Below are positions 23,156 through 36,100 of a DNA stretch of 64,000 nucleotides, in pieces. A program made the translations under genes and the position numbers. The notes beneath the pieces were generated by a model. The model worked only from the letters and a program-made list of their open reading frames with translations, did not search any database and had not been told where the DNA came from. The stretch lies in NCBI RefSeq assembly GCF_018139145.2, contig NC_059500.1, forward strand, positions 58,991,607-59,055,606, read 5' to 3'. Position 1 is the first letter of the stretch. Each line of letters begins with the position of its first letter. The stretch is from Gymnogyps californianus (taxonomy: Eukaryota; Chordata; Aves; Accipitriformes; Cathartidae).

Positions 23156-26100
23156 GAGTAAAATAGATACAAAGGTGATATAGACAACCCAGAAATAGCT
23201 CAGTAGCAATGTTTTTTGCAGTGCCACATTATAAATAAAGCACATTAAACCTTGCTGAGCCTTTTCAGCTTTTACATTGTATACTGCCAGAGATGGACAC
23301 AGCTTCACATTTGAATTGTCTGTATTATATAGATCTGAATATTTCAAATCAATCTAGAAGAGACTTTTGTTAAGTCTTTAAGCTGCTGTTACTACTGTTG
23401 TGTTAATCTTCAAAATCAGCAATTCTATTGCATTACTCTATGGTTTAGTTTGTCCACACCACCAAAACTCCAGCCACTTCTTCCCTGGGAAGTCCCTTTT
23501 CAAATATCTTGTTTAAAAGCAAAAACTAAGGAGAAAAAAAAAACAAACCACAACAAAACCCATTCCTGGTATTGCACATCTCACACAAGTTTGTGTATAT
23601 ATATATATTTTTTTTTTTAAATATGCTACAATTTAAAAAAGAAAAAGATCTATGGCACTTTACAGAATACAAGTTTATGAAGTCAATCAAACCACAGATG
23701 TTTGAAGAATTCTTCAATACCACAAAAACAAAGTTAAACTGAACTAATCGGCACACAGGTTTTAAAGAATCCACAGCAAATTCTTCTAGATCCTATGCAG
23801 TGCATGTACATTAAGAAGCAGTTACACTCTGCAGCCCCCTCATGAAATTAATTAAATTAGCTTTAAGCTGATTTCTCTTCCTCTTTTTTTTTTTTTTTTT
23901 TTCTGCAAAATATCTTTCAAAGCTACTGCTGAGGTGAACTTCAGGAACAACTTTAAACAGCTGTCAAATTCAATGAGTGCACCCTACACCTGAAAACCTC
24001 ATCCAGAAAAAAAATCTGCAATATATACCATCTTATCACTTGCTAGAAAAACAGAACCCTGAGAAAAGAAATTCTGATTTTTTTTTTTCTGTATTTCTTC
24101 CCAGCCTGTCTTCTATCTGTGCTATGTGATGAACATGGATATTCTTGCAACTTACTTTTAGTTGATTACGTTGTTGCAGAGCAAGTTGATAGTATACCAG
24201 CAACAAGCAGAAAAGCTGGTTCTTCTTGGTTAGAAATGCAAACAAAAGCAAAATGTGCCACTGAAAATACCCCCCTTGTACTTAAAAAACTGCACTATGA
24301 AAATTTTTTAAGCGTTCTGTAGATCACAGCAGAGGTCAGCTAGTAATGTGAATACAGGTTGGTCATTGTTTACTTCTAAGCCAAAGCAGTATATGCCCTC
24401 TATACCTTTTGGAAGACCTGACCTTACTGACTAATCAATCAAGTGCTCAAGCCAAAGCAGCATTTGTCACCCTAATATAGTGTCAAGATTTGTTGGCAGC
24501 GGCGACATGGACATTGGATTGCTACCCACCTAAGAAAAGCTAAAACTGTAGATCTATTTCGTCATTAATTTTTAGCTGATTCGTAGGCTACTCTTACTCT
24601 TCCCAGCCCCCCTCTTCCAACTGCAGAGCCCACAAGAGCACAGCGGAGCTGGTGGCCCAGCCCCGGCGCAGGCTCCAGCAGGGGGCTCAGGAGGAACGTC
24701 GGAAGGACGGTTTGGGTCGCCGTGCAGCTGTGCTGGACCTGAGGTACAAGCCAAGTGCGTGCCCTTCAGACGGCATGTTTGTGTGTACGGGGAAAAAACG
24801 AGGAGAAAAACACAGGTGCGGACAGGACGTGCTGGCTGTGATTTTTGTCCTCAGACGCCACTTCGTGCTAGTGATTTTGATTTGTTAAAAATCGTGCTTT
24901 GTGCAGGCAGTTGGCAGAAGTGGTTCCAGACCGTAACTTCTGGTTTTTTAAATTAAGTATTTAAAAGAAAAGTAAATTACCCGTTTTAAACTAGAATACG
25001 GTGGACATGGGTTGCAGGAGCAGGTGAACACAGGAAGAGGCTAGATTAAAACGATCCCTTTTTAATATCGGCAGAAGTTGACCTTGTTTCTTGCACAGTG
25101 GCTCAGGGATTACATCTGTATCCGTCCAGCACATGGCCTGAAGGTGCACTGGGCACGGACACGTGCAGGCTGGGAGCTGGGCCTGGTTTGCTCCGTGGAT
25201 CGGCTGGGCCGAGGCGGTGTCCGTGCTGCACGGCAGGCACTGGAGGGGTGCCCCAACACACCACGACTGCTAGTGTTCACCTGTGCTTGAGGCTGGCCCC
25301 GGGCTTGCAGTCATGACTGCTGAACAGCTGTTGTATTGCAAATTACTTGAGCAGTGTATTGAAATTAGCTATCTACCAGTACAGTAACAACAATTTTTTA
25401 ATACCTATAAATAACTAATGGCACGCTTTAAGGGACTGACCAGGCATAAACAAGAATCTCTGTTCCATATGATACAGTGAAGTGATGGAGAGCAACACTG
25501 TCACTGGATGATGTTAAACTATCAAGAAGTAAGAAGAGGAGTCTAAAATTCACTTAGTATTTCATTAGAACTACTTCTCAGCTGAATTATCCCCAATGCT
25601 CCTATAGCACAGTTGCATTATTCCTTTGTTTTTTAAAATACCTTTTATATTTGTTTTCAGAAGTAGTTCTAGTAAGTGATGCAACACCACAAGTGATACA
25701 ACCAACTGCCTTTGAGAAAGGAATGTCATTTGTGGCAAGGTCTGTTTTATTTCTGCTGATTTAGCTGGAAAAGGGTCCATACTACATGCGGTTTAAAAAA
25801 AATGGGAAAAGATCTTCCCAGCCATGTAGAATTTGGCAAGACTTCCTGAAAAACGTAAATTTCTTAAGGACTCATGTGGCTCTGGGTCATAAGACAGACT
25901 GATCTGTAGACCAGGAATGAGGCTTCACTGGCAAGAGAAAGAATAATACTGTTGAAGTCACACATGTGATCTGCATTTGTAGGAGAGGCTACAGCCCAGG
26001 CCAGGCTGTTGGCATTCACAAGATAACGCCCAGCTGTGCTGTGGGGAGTTGTCATCTACTTGGGATTTCAGGAGTTTTAATAAAGGCTGTAGAAATATTT

Positions 26101-26850
26101 TAACAATGGTTATTTCAAACAATTTTATCAGAATCACGTGAAAGCCAGTGTAACAACAGCTTCTCTCTCTCTAGTCAATGGAAACAAAATCATTTACCTG
26201 CTAAGTAACAAGTGCACTGTAAGTTTCAAGACAAAGAAACCTGACAGGGACTCAACTTTTTAAATGCTTAAAGATTGGTGTAAACTGCATCACGTCAGCT
26301 TTGCTCTCTCCAACATATACTTACTATCTGAGAAGGCACTGTACTTTAAGGAAGTTCAGTATCAAAAAGCACCTCAATGAAAAGTATGGTACCAAACCAG
26401 GTGGTGGTGAGATATTCACAGGTGAGGGGAGCCCTTGGAAACAAAGCCTAATTAAAATAGGCTTCTCTTTTGTATAAGGAAAAAAAAAAAAATGTGCTGG
26501 CTTTTATTATTTTAAATCCAAATTCTTCAAAGTGACCAAGGTGGGTAAGGCAATCCGATCAATCAGAATTTGTCAGTTATAACAACATTCCTGCTATATA
26601 CACGATTCCTCACCTCCCCAGTCAGATTAATATATTCCACTGTGTCCTGATCATAGAATGAAACTAAAAAAATCCCCAGGTATTTACATTCTGCTTTCTT
26701 AGGATCCCTTCTCTGATCCTCATTGCCCAGCAAGGAAGAAAGACCATTTCAGTAGTTCAGGGCTGGAATGCATGGGGCTCAATCACACAAATGGTAGAAA
26801 CAGGTAAGCGGATCTGCTTGTCCAGGCGCTGGTATTCTTCCCCACTGGAG

Positions 26851-27107
26851 TTAAAGGAGGCAGATAAGGTTTTTTCCTTCTTCTATTTCTTCTTGCACTT
26901 TGTCACTGGATGTGGCTATTTCAGCTTGCGCCGAGAAGACTGCACAGATGAACGTCAGAATAGTGCCACCAATAGCTGTGTAGAAAGCCCAGCCCAAGGA
27001 GCAGTCTCCTAGTTTGTAAGCAGAAGCGTAAGGTCCACAATAGCTTATTGCTTTCTGGCATCCCCAACCTGCAGGGTAAAGTATCAAGCCTAAGATAAGG
27101 AAGAGGC
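26851..27107 (-). CDS. LHFPL2: LHFPL2 terminal coding exon
   Basis: A T-rich tract ending tttctag (27108-27114) is the acceptor. The exon reads [20 protein letters not shown], then [32 protein letters not shown] and a cytosolic tail ending NLICLL with TAA at 26851-26853. Contrasts with human (from memory): Ser for Asp before YCG, Pro for His in CGPYA, Leu for Pro in KLGDC. Confidence 0.97.
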
Positions 27108-30100
27108 CTAGAAATAAAAACAGAAAGAAGTTTAACAAACAATCAGTTTAACACCAACCACAACACATGTAGTAATGGTTATCATGGTCACTACGCACTC
27201 CTAAGTACCAGGATTAGCAGAAGACAACTCTTCCTCATCCATCCAACCTTCCTTTACTGGTTCTTCCCTAGTATATACCATGCAAGTGTCCACTTGGAGC
27301 TGTTCCATGGTTTTTCTTGTGAAAGGCTTATTTCATATGATAATGGCCTAGTTCCTCATTTTAATCTCTGTATTCCTTCTACATCCTTTGTTTTCACACA
27401 TCATTGCTAGGTCTACAGAGCTTGCAAAACATTCAAGCATCTCTACCTACTGTTTCTACTTGGACTTTTCAAATACTTAGGAATGTTTGCATCCACTTTG
27501 AGTTTGTGTTTAGCTAGCCATCATTCAGCTTTATTTAGTCATTCATCACAAACATTTTTGCCTTTTTTCCTCTGGATTTTTCCTACAATGATTTTCTTGC
27601 CTGGAAAAAAAAAACCCAAAACTCACACTGCATCTGCTTATTTGGCCACATTAGAACATTGCAGAAAATACTGCAAGTTCAGTCAGCTGCTTTCATAATG
27701 AAGGGATTCTGGAGTCAGCCCCAAACAAACGGATCTAAATACCCACGGCGAATGCATAGGTAACACTGGGATCCTCTAAACAGGCGATCGACTGCTGCAG
27801 AAGGAAAGCACATTTCTAGTGATGCAGGAGCAAAAGCCTCAACTCCCCACCCTGCTGAACTGCCCGAACAGCCTGCTGTGCCTCAGGCTGGAAGTAAAAA
27901 GCTCAGGCTAGATGTTTTGCCCATCTGATCGTCTCTTGTATTCATAGTTTTCTCTCCTGTGAGGACCAGTCTTTATCTAAGCAGTGAAGGGCTTCATTAA
28001 GGAAATTAAAAGTCACATTAGAGTCCCTGCACACATGATGTGTCTTTGCACAAAGATGAAAGATTTAATCAAAATGCCTAATATGCTAGTGGCTACAGTG
28101 CTCGCTTACGGGCCCTGCTAAAAAAAAAAATCACAGTGAGTTAAAAACAGATCTCCCTCCTACAAGGTATGTAGGAAGGAGCTAAATATCAGGACAGCTC
28201 ATAGGTATCAAAATTTGCTTTCTGTCTTCTTTAAAATTTTACTCAGAAGAACAGGAAGAATTATGAAAAATAGTTTTTGCTTCAACACAACCAGTTTATC
28301 CATAAAATGAATACAGCCTTCCAGATCCCATAAATATTAACAATTCATTCATCCTGCACTGTAAAGCCCTTTATTCAACCTGGCACCTTGACGAAAATAG
28401 CTGGTAAAGGTGCTGTCACCTTCTAGAAGTGGGCTGAAAGTTGTGCTTTTTATGTATGGTGCTAGTTCATCCATTAGATTTCATCTAATCCCAAAATTTC
28501 TACCAAGTAATAAAATAGAAAATAGTCCTCTTTTCTTCCCTATACTAAGAGATTACCAAGAACAGCTGTAAAGACTTGTTCACATCTTCTTCAATTCAGT
28601 TAGACTAGGCTATTCTGCAGTACGTTAGGTTTCCTTAATTGTTTGTTTAAAAAAATTCAGCCAGATGCAAGAAAACTTCCTCACTGAGAAAGAAAAGCTG
28701 GGTCCTAGCTAGTAAGCAGTTAATATACACAAAATGCAAAATCCATCATCCAACTGCCTAAAATTAACGCCTATGAATGCCAGACATTTCACAAAAGAAA
28801 GTCCTTCCTCCAGCGTTTTTCTAACAATGACACAACACCATGGGCATGAATGAACTAAATGTCATTATTCTTTGGGGCGGCAAAATCCATTAGTGAGTGA
28901 TATCCGTTCTCTATGAAGGGATTTCATCACTGCTTACATTTAAGAACCAATGACAAATTTTATGCAGTGTTTCCTGGCTGATTGGCCAAACTACATTAAG
29001 TATAAAGTATTGCTTTATCTTGGACAGACCTGGATAAGCTGTGCTTTCATCCTGCTGAGCCCTGCAGTGGTTTCAGACTAAACACCAGCAGTTCCTTCTC
29101 CTCTATTCATCACTAGTTTCCTGTTCTGTGTAACCGGCATGACCACACTATGTATTTTTCTGACTGTACATTGGTATGGGCCAGTTGCCATTTTCTCTAA
29201 TGAAGAAGCCCTTTGGTAGTTAAAAATCACCATCACTGAATTAAGAAGCCGGATCTGAAATACCAATGTGGCTGCTGCTAGCAAGGAAGTTTTTAAAGTT
29301 TACCACTCCATCACTCACAAACTTAGAGAGCCTGTGTTTAACAGCAAACCTGGCTTATGGCTGAATCACAAGCAAGACTAAGAAGCTACATCCATCTCTT
29401 TTTACCAAAACTAGATCACTGAACAACAACTGAAAGCTACTGGTTCATGGTATGTATGTCCCAAGCTGAAAAGCCTTTACTCAAAACTCAGCCCCCCAGA
29501 AGGCTGCAGCACTGCTGTCAAGTGTAGTCATCAGGACTTTACCGAATTAAAACTTCTTTTTTTTAAGAGTACAGAAAATTCCTGCAGAAATACTGAGTAC
29601 AGCCCACAATTTTATAAGCTACAGCTGTCTTCTCACAGATGAAAACAAAATTTGGAGAAAAGTCTGAACTATGGACTTGAATATGGTCAGAGTCTCACCT
29701 GATTTTTCCTTCAGATAGCTAACTTTGTGAATCCTATACTGGCCTAGCATAATAAAAGAAAAAAAAAGTAATGTTTTCACTACCGAACCTACCTTCTACT
29801 ACTCCGTTTCAGTGCAGACAGAAAGCTGCTCAGGACATGCACCTCTTCTCACTATCACTAATATTTATCATCATTTCTCATTTCATTAATACCTGGTTCC
29901 TACTTGCTAGGAAAAATGAATAAGGATGATTCAATTAAGCCAATTCAACATACCCACAACAGAAACGGCACTCCTTGGATTTCATGCTGACTAACAGCAA
30001 GGGGAGAGGCGCAGACTCCTCATCACCTATTCAGCTCAAAGCTCCAATACCTGGAGCAATGGCTGAGCCGCGCAGAGTGCAGAGATCCCTTCCTGACTCT

Positions 30101-33100
30101 CCCTACCTGCCCAAAAAGGGGCGCTCAAGTAAAAAGATCAAGAGGAGCTTTGCCTCCTGCTTCCCAGAAACTACAAAAGACACGGTCACAGGCTACAGAG
30201 CTCATCTCAATGACTCCTGCAGCTTAAACAAAATAGACAGAAGATGCTTTACCACCCACCAACAGAGCAGACCATGGACTAAAGCAGAAGCCAGCAATCC
30301 AAAGCACTCAACTGTCCAACTACCTGTAACCAGAGCAGCAGCTTCCAGAGGCCCCTGAAAAAGAACCATTTCTCTGCTCCTGGGAACATGGATGCAGAGG
30401 GAAGGGAAGGAAAAATGCCCATGTGGGAAGAACAAGGTAAGATATAGCAGGGGTAGCAAGGGCAGGAGAGGTTGTGATGCTGCTTGGAAAGTCATGGTCT
30501 GCTTTTAAACAGGTGAAACAGTTAAATGCAATACGAATAGCTCGGCAGTCTCTGTGCTCTTCCACCTTTTGACCTAAGGAGCACTGCACAACCATTTTAG
30601 GCAACATGAAAAAGCCAGAGGCCTGTTTCTACAGCTAACAGCGTAGCCTTGATCTACATCTAACACACGTGCAAGAAGCTGCAGTTGAGCAAAAACCACT
30701 TACAGGCCAGTCTGTGGCGAGACGATCCACAAGGGGAAAAAACATGGTAAATTCTCAGCACTGATTTCTTGTACCAGTGTCCGCAGGGCCAGATCCCTTG
30801 CATCTCTGTGCTTCTTTGACAGAAGTTTAAGCTGAACTGCCTATATCCCCACCTTTCTGTAGCTGCTGGTCAGTCCCTGGGGCTCTCCTGCCTGCAGCTC
30901 TCTCATTTTGGTTACTTATTTGCATTACCACAGAGCCTGGCAGCTCTGCTCACAGTTTCTGCCTCCAATAGCTGACAATCTGCTTTTCAGACAAGCCACA
31001 GAGAGATGGAGCGCAAGGCACAAGTGAGATAACCCTGAACAGCGTACAGCAATAGCTTCATCAAATCCATAGCCTGCTGGTTACCAAGTTTTTCTTTTAC
31101 AGCCTCTGCAACAAGACTGTCTTAAGAAAAACGTCGAAGGAAGAGAAATGGGTTTTCAGTTGCTTGTGGACAGCACAAAGCAGCATGGGGGCACGTGCTT
31201 TTGTTTTCTGAAGAGTCCCCAGGGGGAAGGTGGAGGAGGGTGCTGGATGGGCTGCATGGAGCCAGGAGCAAAGTATCTTGGTGGAGAGCACGGCCTGGAG
31301 CTTACAAGAGGCTGGAAAGGGGAGCCAGGCATCTTATCCCTGGCATTCATTTATACTCACAGTGCACAGGAGCACAAGACCAGCTCCTAGTACAATCTAC
31401 AGATTTGTGTATAAAAGTTGCTCTCTGGATTGATTAACTATTATAATTCTCAAGTTTCTTGAATTTGATTCAGTTATTCTTACACTTGACTCATTCAACT
31501 ATTACTTCGGTATTTAAACTGTATTGTGTGGCTTTCTAAGCCATTTAATGCTGTAAATTAAGATTAAAGCACTTAAGCTTTTGTTAGCCATAGTAGTACA
31601 AAGCTCAGTTTTGTGTTGTATAATTTTATGTCAGCATAATCTGATAAAGCAACAATTATCTCCTGTCGACAGTCTGCCTTGAGACATATCTGGCAGGAGG
31701 ACAGTAAATATTAACGATAGAGATTTCTTTTTCTTAATACATCAGTTTTTGCTCTTGTCCCAGTGTCTCTGAAGAGAAGCCAATCTTCAAGAGAAAGAAC
31801 AGAGAACAAAAATCGAGTGCTCTGTCTGAATAAAAGTTTTCTGCAATGAATCCTTTCAGTTCTTCATGCTGACGTACAGTAAAAGAGAGTTTTAACTCAC
31901 AGCCAATCTACCTGTGGAATTACTGCTGTTTGTTCCCCCTGCTGGTAGGAACAAATTCATTTTGAAAACATTACAAGTTGTTCTCCACTGTGCTCCTCTA
32001 CAGGCTCACAGAGCTCAGGCTTGCTCTGTTCTAGATTTAACCCCCTCTGAGCACAGCTGCACTGCTGGGAGTGCAGCTTCTGCTGTACACATACTCTTGT
32101 TCCTACTTAATTAGCTCTATCCCACTTCTTTAGATCAGTATAATAATTTTTCACATATTACATTTTCCTTTTTGTTAGTTGTTTGCCAGCTCTCAGTTAC
32201 CTTTCCTCTTAGGATTCCTTAAAACAGAAGTCTGAAAGAATGCTACACAATGCTGCCAGATGCCTAGGAATGACAACAGAAAACTATTTAAAAGACTTTT
32301 TTATCCAGAGACCTCATCTAAAACTCTTTGGTATAAGTCTGTCAGCAGAGAACATTTTCCTGTCTTTCACTGAAGGCAATTTGCCCACATAACATTTTAT
32401 TATCAGTCCCTAATTACCTGCTTTCAAAAAGAAGCCTTAAAAAATACAGAATTTAGACGAGACTTAGATTTTATTGAGATTATTAGACTAAAATATATTT
32501 CCTGATTACAACATAGACAACCTATTAAACATCAGCCCTTCCATATTCAAATGATGTAAAAGCAACTCCTTTCTCCTACAACACCAAAGCAAAACATTGC
32601 AGCACATTGTGAAATATCACAATATAAATATAGCAGACTGCACCGCTGCGCATTTCTGAAGACAGTTCAGTAATGCTTTTTCTATAGGAGAAGTCTTTTT
32701 GTATTTGTGCACCAAGATCTTTTCCCCTTTTAAGCACCTTGAACTGCAGCAAGCAATTGCTCCTCCTGGTTTTTATACACTGCAGGAGCGCTGCCAGGCT
32801 AACATTGTGGAAAACCAACAGACCAGTCTATCGTTATGGTCATTTGTATGTTACATTATGTGCTGGGGTCAGATCTGAGTAAAAGCTTTTTCATTCCATC
32901 CTTGGAAGCAACCCTCGAGACAGGGGTCAGGCTGATGCTTGTTTAGCGAAGTGAAGGCATGCTATTTAGTTTTGACAGTCTCCTGTGCAGCTGCTGTTGT
33001 GCCATATTAAACAACAGCATAGACTAACAAAGCCAATTTCCATTGCAAAGCCTGAAGCTATCTTCTTATTTCCTAGCAAAATAGCAAAAAAGCTTTTAAA

Positions 33101-36100
33101 TGCTGCTGAAGAAACAGGAAATGAAGCAGCTGTGATCAATGAGGTGGCACTGCAACAGGCTCCCAGGGAGCAGCACAACTGAGCAACAACATTTTAAGAG
33201 AGGAAGAGAAAAAGGGTAAAGGCGGGGAGGGATTAGCCTTGCACAACACCATGCAGGCAGTGCAAGCGGGTTGCTTCCTCAGTGGCAGTGATCCTGATCG
33301 TTCTCATCTTCTGCGCAACCACAGGAGATGAACGCTCAGCCCAAGGGCATTGCACCAGCCTGGGAAAATAACTCTGCCTTTATTGCTCATATTTCTAAAT
33401 GTGTCAATATGCTACCTGAATACCTGAACAATTTCATGTGTAAAATATTTGTACAAATGTACTACGCTAGCTTAACCCAAGGAGGCGAGGCTTTCATATA
33501 CGCAAACTTTCCCTGACAAACCCCTACCCAGCAGGAATACTACCAGGTCGCCATTTGCGTGCTTTTGACTGCTTCATCCACTGAAACACAACCGAAGCGA
33601 CGGCCTCCTGCTCAGCAGCTGTATAACAGACACCTTCAGCCCTGTGAAAGGATTCAGTAATCCCATTTTAATCAGACGAGAGCTAACGAGGCAGGCTCAG
33701 GCCAGCTGATGTGGTGGTCTCAGCACTCCACACTGGCTATAGGAAAATGGTGAGGCTAGTGCTGAGACGCTGAAGGGAGCGCCGATTACAGTATCTGCAG
33801 CACAGGGCCCCAGACCTGCCTCTGCAGCTGCTCTCCCCCCCCGGATTACTGCCAGACCCACTGAATGCAAGCAGCTGACTAGAGGCAAGAACGTCTTTGC
33901 CCAAAAAGGAAGGAAAGACTCTGCAAGTTCTAGTGCCTTGGAGATGGCCTCTGGCCCACTTGGAAACGCTGCACAACAAACAAAAGAAAAATTCATAACA
34001 TTAAGAAGATCAATGCTTAAAAAAGCCTACCTGGACACCACACTCAATGCAGGTTCGCAGAAGCAGAGGGGATTTGGGATAAGTTGGAAGCATGGCTGTT
34101 GAGGGTGGGGAGGGCTGCCGGTGGGCAATGCACCGATGCAAGGTCCATACCTCCATACCTGCAGTCACTGCCAAGGACTGCAGCCATATACAGATTTCAG
34201 TGTACCTGGGATACCCTAAGCTGAGGCAGGAGAATGAATTGTTTAAAACTATAACCAGGTGATGGCTCAAAACCTGCACAGATACTTTTTTCCCCTTTAA
34301 AATTGTCTCAGGGTCACACAAGGGTAAGCAGTTACTGGAAGAAAAACCAGTTCCCTAACCACTGCCTTCCCCAAGCTGAGGAAGAGGATAAGATCCCTAC
34401 TCTTTTCAACAGTAAATTAACTATACCATTTGCTCATGCGTCTTTTTGCATTTATTAAGCAAATCAAAGATGCTCATTCATAACCAAACATATGCAAACG
34501 TATGTAAACTTCTGATGGCTTTACTGATGTTGGGGTGTGGAAACAGGGACAGGAACACAGTGCAGGGGGCTACTGGTGGGAGACTAAACTACTAAGTATA
34601 TTTTGTTACCCACAGAAAAAGCCAAAATAAGTCAGTTTATCAGCTTGATGTGGGTTGCTGTGGCAGAATGACATCATATGGGAGATTTGGGGTTTGGGTT
34701 TTTTATATTGGTGTGATCTAACTGCTTGGACTTCTCTGTAACAAAGCATGAGCCTGCAGACTCCTGTTTTTAGGAGAGGGGAGGGCAAATTCGCCATTAG
34801 CTTTTAATAATTTTTACATATGTGGTGAGAGTCCCCATTAGTTGGGAGGGAAGGAAATGTCGAGGCTCAAAGTAAGATCAGTCCCAAGCCTTGAAATGAC
34901 ACCCCTGCCTCTTTGCTGGTCGTCAGCCATGTGGAGTCCTGTCACCACACTACAGGGGCTCCTGTGTGGCGGATGCTAAACCCTGCAATTCAGTCAAGAT
35001 AAAGCACCTTATAGGGGAAAAGCCAAATGTTTACAAGTTTTCAGCAATGCAGAGGAACTGAAGACCTCTCCACTCATAAGGCCACTGCTCAGGCACAGCC
35101 GCAAGGGCTGGTCACCTCTCACATTTTACCTTAGAAGCCAATGAAGCATTGAGTGTTTTTCATCGAGGACGGCCCAATAAAAGGCTTGAAGCTGCTAAAT
35201 GAGAAACTCAGTTGTGGATGGTAAATTTGGGAGGTTCCTCAGTCAGGGAAGGAAATATCAGACCATGTCAATTATTCCATCCATGAAAGAAGCAGAGGAG
35301 AAGTCCCAGTACATTTCACACCACTCTCCATAACCTCTTCCACTCCGGTTCGACCAGGGAGTGCCATCCCCTCCACACCATCAATTGCTTATGCTGAATC
35401 AGCAGAAAGGGTATGAAAACCATCACCTCCCAACCACAGCTCTATAAGGGAGCCCAAAGCAACAACCTGCCTCAGCTCAAGCAAAGAGGTAAAAGGGCTG
35501 CAGGCCATCTTTCTCATGGCATTACATTTCCTCAATACTGATCCTGCAGCACAAACAAGACCTTGGGGGTGCAGGGGGCAGGGGCTGCAGAGGAATTAAG
35601 GCTCAGCGAGAAGGAAAAGGCAAAGGGGAATGCAGGAAGGGGAGAATTTCAGGTGGCTTCATGGGTCATACAGCAGCAGAGTGCAGGTCATCTGCATTGT
35701 GGAAGGAAGCAAAACTCAAACCCACCGATTTCCTTCACCACCACACCAGGCACACTGAAGACAGGAGCTAAGCATAAGTTAGCCCCCCGTCTTGAAAGAG
35801 CCACTTTCATCTTTTTTCTTGCATTTGAGTGAAAACACAGCAATTGTTGAGTTTAAATATTCTCCTAGTGTTTGCATCCTATATACAAACCAGCATCAGT
35901 CTTGGCTCTGAGGCCTGGAAGCAAAAATCAAACAGAAAGGGAGCCCTGCTACCCGCCCGCTATCCCCCTGGCCTCTCAGGGGGGCAGCCACCGCTCTCTT
36001 ACCCTGCCTCGCCAGGGCAGGGTGTAAAGAAGTTCTCGGCGTCTCACCTACGCCAGTAGAGGTAAGGGACCTCAGTGTGCACATGTGCCACAGTAAAACA

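Larger units (their letters stand above)
22541..26850 (-). other. LHFPL2: LHFPL2 3' UTR (extent inferred)
   Basis: Non-coding sequence downstream of the LHFPL2 stop codon at 26851-26853. Candidate poly(A) signals on the - strand are AATAAA at 23150-23155 and ATTAAA at 22552-22557, giving a UTR of about 3.7-4.3 kb. It includes a GC-richer patch at about 24600-25300, a 19-T run at 23884-23902 and a TA run near 23598. The human gene also has a long 3' UTR. Confidence 0.55.

Noticed and set aside
24598..25316. GC-rich, CpG-bearing patch that might be a promoter or CpG island
   Set aside because: It lies inside the presumed LHFPL2 3' UTR, the CpG density is modest by eye, and no first exon of either gene is expected here.
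29975..30358. 127-codon open frame on the + strand in the LHFPL2 intron
   Set aside because: It is low-complexity Ser/Pro/Lys-rich, matches no known protein, has a competing frame on the other strand and no conserved start or splice context.
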